Source: Thermodesulfovibrio yellowstonii (GTDB lineage: Bacteria; Nitrospirota; Thermodesulfovibrionia; Thermodesulfovibrionales; Dissulfurispiraceae). From it: a stretch of 64,000 nt of DNA. Both the position numbers and the translations under genes were made by a program. Every line of letters starts with the position of its first letter. Positions within the stretch are counted from its first letter, which is position 1. The notes under the pieces are model-generated. The model saw only the letters and a list, made by a program, of their open reading frames with translations, did no database searches and had not been told where the DNA came from. Of the stretch, positions 60,598 to 64,000 are shown in pieces. The stretch is taken from contig DYHD01000001.1 in the NCBI GenBank assembly GCA_020724365.1, positions 1-64,000 of the forward strand, read 5' to 3'.

Positions 60598-60798
60598 TTA
60601 AATCATGTAAGGGAGCAATTTTTTAATATTCTCAAGCTGAGCATCATTGACTATTGTATCTTTCCTTAAAGCCCTTGTTCTTTTTGATGGCTTGCCAGTT
60701 AGAAGATGTCTTTTATAAGCCTTATTTCTAACTATCTTTCCGCTTCCTGTCACCTTGAATCTTTTGGCTGCACCTCTATGTGTTTTGAGTTTTGGCAT
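60598..60798 (-). CDS. rpmI: 50S ribosomal protein L35
   Basis: The 66-residue basic protein ([20 protein letters not shown] start, [20 protein letters not shown]) is a typical L35. CAGGAGGA precedes the ATG. It follows infC by 20 nt. In most bacteria rplT (L20) comes next; here a terminator follows at once and no L20 is in the window, so rplT must lie elsewhere in the genome. Confidence 0.97.
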   Translation of the reverse strand: MPKLKTHRGAAKRFKVTGSGKIVRNKAYKRHLLTGKPSKRTRALRKDTIVNDAQLENIKKLLPYMI

Positions 60799-60818
60799 TT
60801 TTCCTCCTGATATATTAT

Positions 60819-61319
60819 CTATTTACTGCTTGGAGCAACAACCATGATAATATGGTTTCCTTCAAGTTTTGGCTGTATTTCTATGCTAAATTTTCCGGTG
60901 ATTAATTCGATCAACTTCTCAAATATCTTCATCCCAATCTCGGGTCTGACAATCTCTCTGCCTCTGAAATACATAATAACTTTTGCTTTATCACCATCAT
61001 CCAGAAATCTTCTTATATTCTTAGCCTTTAAGCTGAGGTCATGTTCTGAGATATGAGGCCTTATTTTAACCTCTTTAACATCAGTAGTTCTTTTTGCTGT
61101 ATGTTTTTTGCTTACTTGGTATTTATATTTTCCATAATCTACTATCTTGCAGACAGGAGGATTTGCATTAGGAGCAACCTCTACAAGATCGTATCCTCTG
61201 TCTTTAGCTGTCCGTATCGCCTCTTGAAGTGGAATTAATCCTATCTGCTTTCCTTCCTCATCAATAAGCCTGACCTCTTTTGCCCTTATCATTTGATTTA
61301 CCCTTACTTCCTTATTTAT
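60819..61319 (-). CDS. infC: Translation initiation factor IF-3, apparent ATA start codon
   Basis: The IF3 N-domain ([21 protein letters not shown]) and C-domain ([37 protein letters not shown]) are complete. From ATG 61292 the protein begins at the end of the N-terminal tail; nine in-frame codons upstream add INKEVRVNQ, which matches the usual IF3 tail. They start at ATA (61319), which lies 7 nt after GGGGG of GGGGGTGAG (61331-61323). Bacterial infC commonly uses rare start codons such as AUU so that IF3 can repress its own translation. Here AUA would serve. The ATG at 61292 remains an alternative. Confidence 0.85.
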   Translation of the reverse strand: MNKEVRVNQMIRAKEVRLIDEEGKQIGLIPLQEAIRTAKDRGYDLVEVAPNANPPVCKIVDYGKYKYQVSKKHTAKRTTDVKEVKIRPHISEHDLSLKAKNIRRFLDDGDKAKVIMYFRGREIVRPEIGMKIFEKLIELITGKFSIEIQPKLEGNHIIMVVAPSSK

Positions 61320-61350
61320 ATTCTCACCCCCGTATAAAATGAATATTAAT

Positions 61351-63246
61351 TTATAGTCTGTTATTTATTTCTTCTTTAATCTTGTTCAGAAAATCCTCTA
61401 TAAGAAATGTGCCTAAATTCTCCCCATTTCTCTTTCTTATTGTTATTTTATTGTCTGAAAACTCTTTATCTCCTATCAATATCAGGTAAGGAACCTTTTT
61501 AATAGTTGCTTCTCGAATCTTGTAGCCTATTTTCTCATTTCTAAGGTCTAATTCACACCTAATATCTGCTTCCCTCAATTTTTTATATATATCATGTGCA
61601 AAATCGCTATGTCTTTCAGCGATTGTCAATATAACAGATTGAACTGGAGAGAGCCATACAGGAAATGCCCCTGCATAATGCTCAATGAGAATACCAAAAA
61701 ATCTCTCCAGAGACCCCATCAATGCCCTGTGAATCATTATTGGAGAATGTTCTTTACCGTCTGATCCTCTGTAAGTTAGGTTAAATCTCTCAGGATTATT
61801 GAAATCAACCTGAATCGTGCTGCATTGCCATGAACGGTTCAGGGCATCCTTAATTTTAATGTCTATTTTTGGACCATAGAAAACACCTTCTCCGAGGTCT
61901 ATTTCATAGGATAAACCCATTAATTCTAAAGCTCTTTTCAGGGCATTTGTTGATTTTTCCCAATTCTCAGATGTCCCTACATATTTCTCTGGGCGAGTTG
62001 AGAGATATATATCATATTTATTGAAACCAAATGTTTTTAGAATAAAAAGGGTAAAGTTAAGTATATTCAAGATTTCATCATTAATCTGGTCTTCTCTACA
62101 AAAGATATGGGCATCGTCCTGTGTGAATCCTCTTACCCTCAAAAGTCCATGCAATACCCCCGAACGTTCATAGCGGTAAACCGTCCCAAGTTCTGCATAT
62201 CGGATAGGAAATTCGCGATAACTTCTTAATTCGCTCTGATAAATATTTATATGGAAGGGGCAATTCATGGGTTTCAATTCATATGCAACGCCATCAATAT
62301 CAATTGGGGAATACATATTATCGCTGTAAAACTCAAGATGTCCACTCTTTTGCCAAAGATTAAGCCTTGCTATATGAGGGGTATATAGGATTTTATAGTC
62401 AGCCTTTAAATGTTCATTTCTCCAGAAATCCTCAATCGTTTTTCTTATTATAGCACCGCTTGGATGCCATAATATAAGCCCAGAGCCTATCTCATCGCTC
62501 ATGCTGAAAAACCCTAACTCTTTGCCAAGCTTTCTGTGGTCTCTCTTTTTTACTTCATCGAGGAATTTCAAATATTTATCAAGATCATCTTTATTATCAA
62601 AAGATATACCATATATCCTTTGAAGCATCTTATTCTTTTCATCCCCGCGCCAGTAAGCTCCAGCTATACTTAATAATTTAAAAGCCTTAATTTTAGAAGT
62701 ATCAGGGATATGAGGTCCTCTACAAAGATCTACAAATCCGCCTTCTTCATAGATAGATACGAAGTCATCTTCAATTTCATGAAGAAGCTCTAACTTATAA
62801 ATCTCTCCTGCTTCTTCAAATACTTTAATTGCTTCTGTTTTAGGGATTAATTTTGATTTGAAATAGTTCTTACTTTTTATGATCTCCTTCATCTTTTTTT
62901 CTATCTTTTCGAGATCATCAGGAGTAAAAGGTTCTGTTTTGTCAAAATCATAATAGAAGCCTTCTTCTATCGCTGGACCAATAGCTATTTTAACTTCAGG
63001 AAAGAGTTCCTTAACAGCATGAGCCATTATATGTGCGGTGCTATGCCAATATATTTCCTTGCCTTCTTTTGAATCGAAAGTAATCACCTCAGCAGAAGAC
63101 TCAGAGAGTATGCTGCCTGATGAGGATAAATCCATTAGTTTCCCATTAAACCTTATAGCGAGGGCATTAAAAGAATGCAGATTTTTTAAAAGGTCGGAAG
63201 GCTCTATATCCTTTTGAGTGCCATCCGATAGAAGTAATTTTATTAT
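61351..63246 (-). CDS. thrS: Threonyl-tRNA synthetase, apparent ATA start codon
   Basis: The 631-residue class II enzyme has TGS (~1-60), the second editing-type domain with HSTAHIMAHAV (~70-80; zinc/editing residues), catalytic motifs NCPFHINIY, ERSGVLHGLLRVRGFTQDD and MIHRALMGSLERFFGILIEHY, and an anticodon domain. AGGAGGT lies 7 nt before two successive ATA codons (63246, 63243), which give the expected TGS start (xIKLLLSDGT). The only upstream ATG (63279) has no Shine-Dalgarno and forms part of a predicted -10 (TATGAT). It is first in thrS-infC-rpmI. Confidence 0.88.
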   Translation of the reverse strand: MIKLLLSDGTQKDIEPSDLLKNLHSFNALAIRFNGKLMDLSSSGSILSESSAEVITFDSKEGKEIYWHSTAHIMAHAVKELFPEVKIAIGPAIEEGFYYDFDKTEPFTPDDLEKIEKKMKEIIKSKNYFKSKLIPKTEAIKVFEEAGEIYKLELLHEIEDDFVSIYEEGGFVDLCRGPHIPDTSKIKAFKLLSIAGAYWRGDEKNKMLQRIYGISFDNKDDLDKYLKFLDEVKKRDHRKLGKELGFFSMSDEIGSGLILWHPSGAIIRKTIEDFWRNEHLKADYKILYTPHIARLNLWQKSGHLEFYSDNMYSPIDIDGVAYELKPMNCPFHINIYQSELRSYREFPIRYAELGTVYRYERSGVLHGLLRVRGFTQDDAHIFCREDQINDEILNILNFTLFILKTFGFNKYDIYLSTRPEKYVGTSENWEKSTNALKRALELMGLSYEIDLGEGVFYGPKIDIKIKDALNRSWQCSTIQVDFNNPERFNLTYRGSDGKEHSPIMIHRALMGSLERFFGILIEHYAGAFPVWLSPVQSVILTIAERHSDFAHDIYKKLREADIRCELDLRNEKIGYKIREATIKKVPYLILIGDKEFSDNKITIRKRNGENLGTFLIEDFLNKIKEEINNRL

Positions 63247-63274
63247 GTGCCTACCTCCTGAAATATTGCCTAAT

Positions 63275-63304
63275 ATCATAACTGATTTATTAAAAAGTAT
63301 TCAA
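63275..63304 (-). promoter_or_regulatory. Promoter of the thrS operon overlapping the upstream ATG
   Basis: TTGAAT (63304-63299) and TATGAT (63280-63275) are 18 nt apart on the minus strand, predicting transcription start near 63268, about 22 nt before the ATA at 63246. The ATG at 63279 lies inside the -10 and would not be in the transcript. Confidence 0.55.
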
Positions 63305-63463
63305 TAAAAAGAAGAAAACCAAAATCTGCCAATAAAAATCTAAAGCATCCGACTTGAGAATAGAAAATGCTTTTTAGCAATTGCTCCTGTTAAATAGAAG
63401 TTATCGTTTGTTCTAGGTTATAATTATTTATTATAAACATCATAAAACAAGGAGGATAATAAA

Positions 63464-64000
63464 TTGGGAAGATTTTATCGTTATTTTTTCAATGGTTTGA
63501 TTTTTGTAGTACCTCTTTCTCTAACGGTCTATATCTTCTATCTGATATTTACTAAGATAGACAAGCTACTCGGATTGCCCATACCAGGGATAGGATTTTT
63601 AGTCACCATAATATTAATAACATTTATAGGATTTTTAGCTTCTAATTATATCACTAACAAGTTCTTGAATGTTATAGATAAAGTATTTAAAAAGATGCCT
63701 ATTACAAGGCTATTATACACTTCCATAAAAGATATACTTGTGGCTTTTCTCGGAGAAAAGAAGAGCTTTGAAAGACCAGTTTTTGTATCATTGTCATCTG
63801 AAAGTAATGTTAAAGTAATTGGCTTTGTAACCAAAGAAAGCCTATCTTCATTGGGAATGGATGATGATGCAGCTGTTTATTTGCCGCAGTCCTATAATTT
63901 TGCTGGGAACCTCATTATTGTTCCCAAAAGTCAACTAACACCTATTAACGCAAGCAGTAGTGAGGTTATGGCGTTTATCGTATCAGGAGGAGTCATTGAT
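63464..64000 (+). CDS. DUF502 family membrane protein (3' end outside window)
   Basis: TTG 63464 lies 8 nt after AAGGAGG and opens a frame that runs without stop to the window edge (179 codons). Two membrane helices (GLIFVVPLSLTVYIFYLIF, ~12-30; GFLVTIILITFIGFLASNYI, ~45-65) precede the family's soluble core: PITRLLYTSIKDIL, VYLPQSYNFAGNLIIVP and SEVMAFIVSGGV. DUF502 proteins are widespread and of unknown function. It is divergent from thrS across 217 nt. Confidence 0.88.
   Translation, partial: MGRFYRYFFNGLIFVVPLSLTVYIFYLIFTKIDKLLGLPIPGIGFLVTIILITFIGFLASNYITNKFLNVIDKVFKKMPITRLLYTSIKDILVAFLGEKKSFERPVFVSLSSESNVKVIGFVTKESLSSLGMDDDAAVYLPQSYNFAGNLIIVPKSQLTPINASSSEVMAFIVSGGVID

Noticed and set aside
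63247-63279. ATG 63279 as the thrS start
   Set aside because: No Shine-Dalgarno, adds residues absent from the family, and overlaps the predicted -10.

Overview
The window is 64 kb of AT-rich, gene-dense bacterial chromosome with no rRNA, tRNA, CRISPR array or intact insertion sequence that I could find. The gene set indicates a Gram-negative, anaerobic or microaerophilic chemolithotroph: a group-3-like [NiFe] hydrogenase with its maturation protease and HypF, a tungsten/molybdenum aldehyde oxidoreductase, a MoeA fused to a substrate-binding-like domain, c-type cytochromes, outer-membrane assembly proteins and a PilT-type ATPase. Together with a bacterial homologue of RNA-free RNase P (HARP), this suggests a Nitrospirota (Thermodesulfovibrio-like) genome. 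That placement is inference; no marker here proves it.

Layout. 1-4636 (+): end of the hydrogenase large subunit, its maturation protease, MoeA fusion and a DUF4445 ASKHA protein. 4651-5802 (-): LysM/NlpC-P60 peptidoglycan hydrolase behind a structured leader. 5803-6422: promoters and a miniature inverted-repeat element. 6423-14346 (+): a tightly packed operon rsfS, rlmH, LapA-LapB fusion, HARP, hypF, thiD, radA, lipoprotein. 14468-15841 (+): a ten-repeat propeller-like protein. 15886-17142 (-): murA. 17225-19713 (+): rel/spoT and HU. 19867-20679 (-): ZIP transporter. 20789-24940 (+): two cytochrome genes, a GH15 glucosidase, a cysteine-cluster protein and a flavin reductase. 25402-32849 (+): thiamine-binding-like protein, GalT-like protein, miaB, mtaB, proS, ppx and a GNAT. 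32836-40077 (-): SurA-N-like, a seven-POTRA Omp85 protein and TamB. 40565-42343 (+): penicillin-binding protein 1A. 42631-49284 (-): AMMECR1, polyprenyl synthase, mtnA, mgtE, Tim44-like, DUF523/DUF1722. 49369-52540 (+): C39-like and TPR lipoproteins, an ATPase-less MshEN protein and pilT. 52583-59770 (-): a PAS histidine kinase, then a five-gene unit of CxxCH-bearing histidine kinase, NtrC-type regulator, small membrane protein, polyferredoxin and aldehyde oxidoreductase. 59993-64000: an unknown protein (+), thrS-infC-rpmI (-) and a DUF502 membrane protein (+, cut by the window edge).

Most striking signals. (1) Three translation genes, rsfS, infC and thrS, appear to start at AUA codons placed correctly behind strong Shine-Dalgarno sequences. 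In thrS the only upstream ATG lies inside the predicted -10 box. Since IF3 discriminates against non-AUG starts and one of the three genes encodes IF3, this suggests an IF3-linked translational circuit. (2) Several genes (rel, PBP1A, mgtE and a 16-codon leader ORF) have a -10 box 5-7 nt before the ATG and no Shine-Dalgarno, as expected of leaderless mRNAs. (3) A histidine kinase with a haem-binding-type CxxCH in its extracytoplasmic sensor heads the unit that encodes a W/Mo aldehyde oxidoreductase. (4) There is a bacterial HARP gene, a seven-POTRA TamA-like protein paired with TamB, an MshEN protein that kept the zinc knuckle but lost the ATPase, and at least three unrelated MITE-like elements in intergenic gaps.
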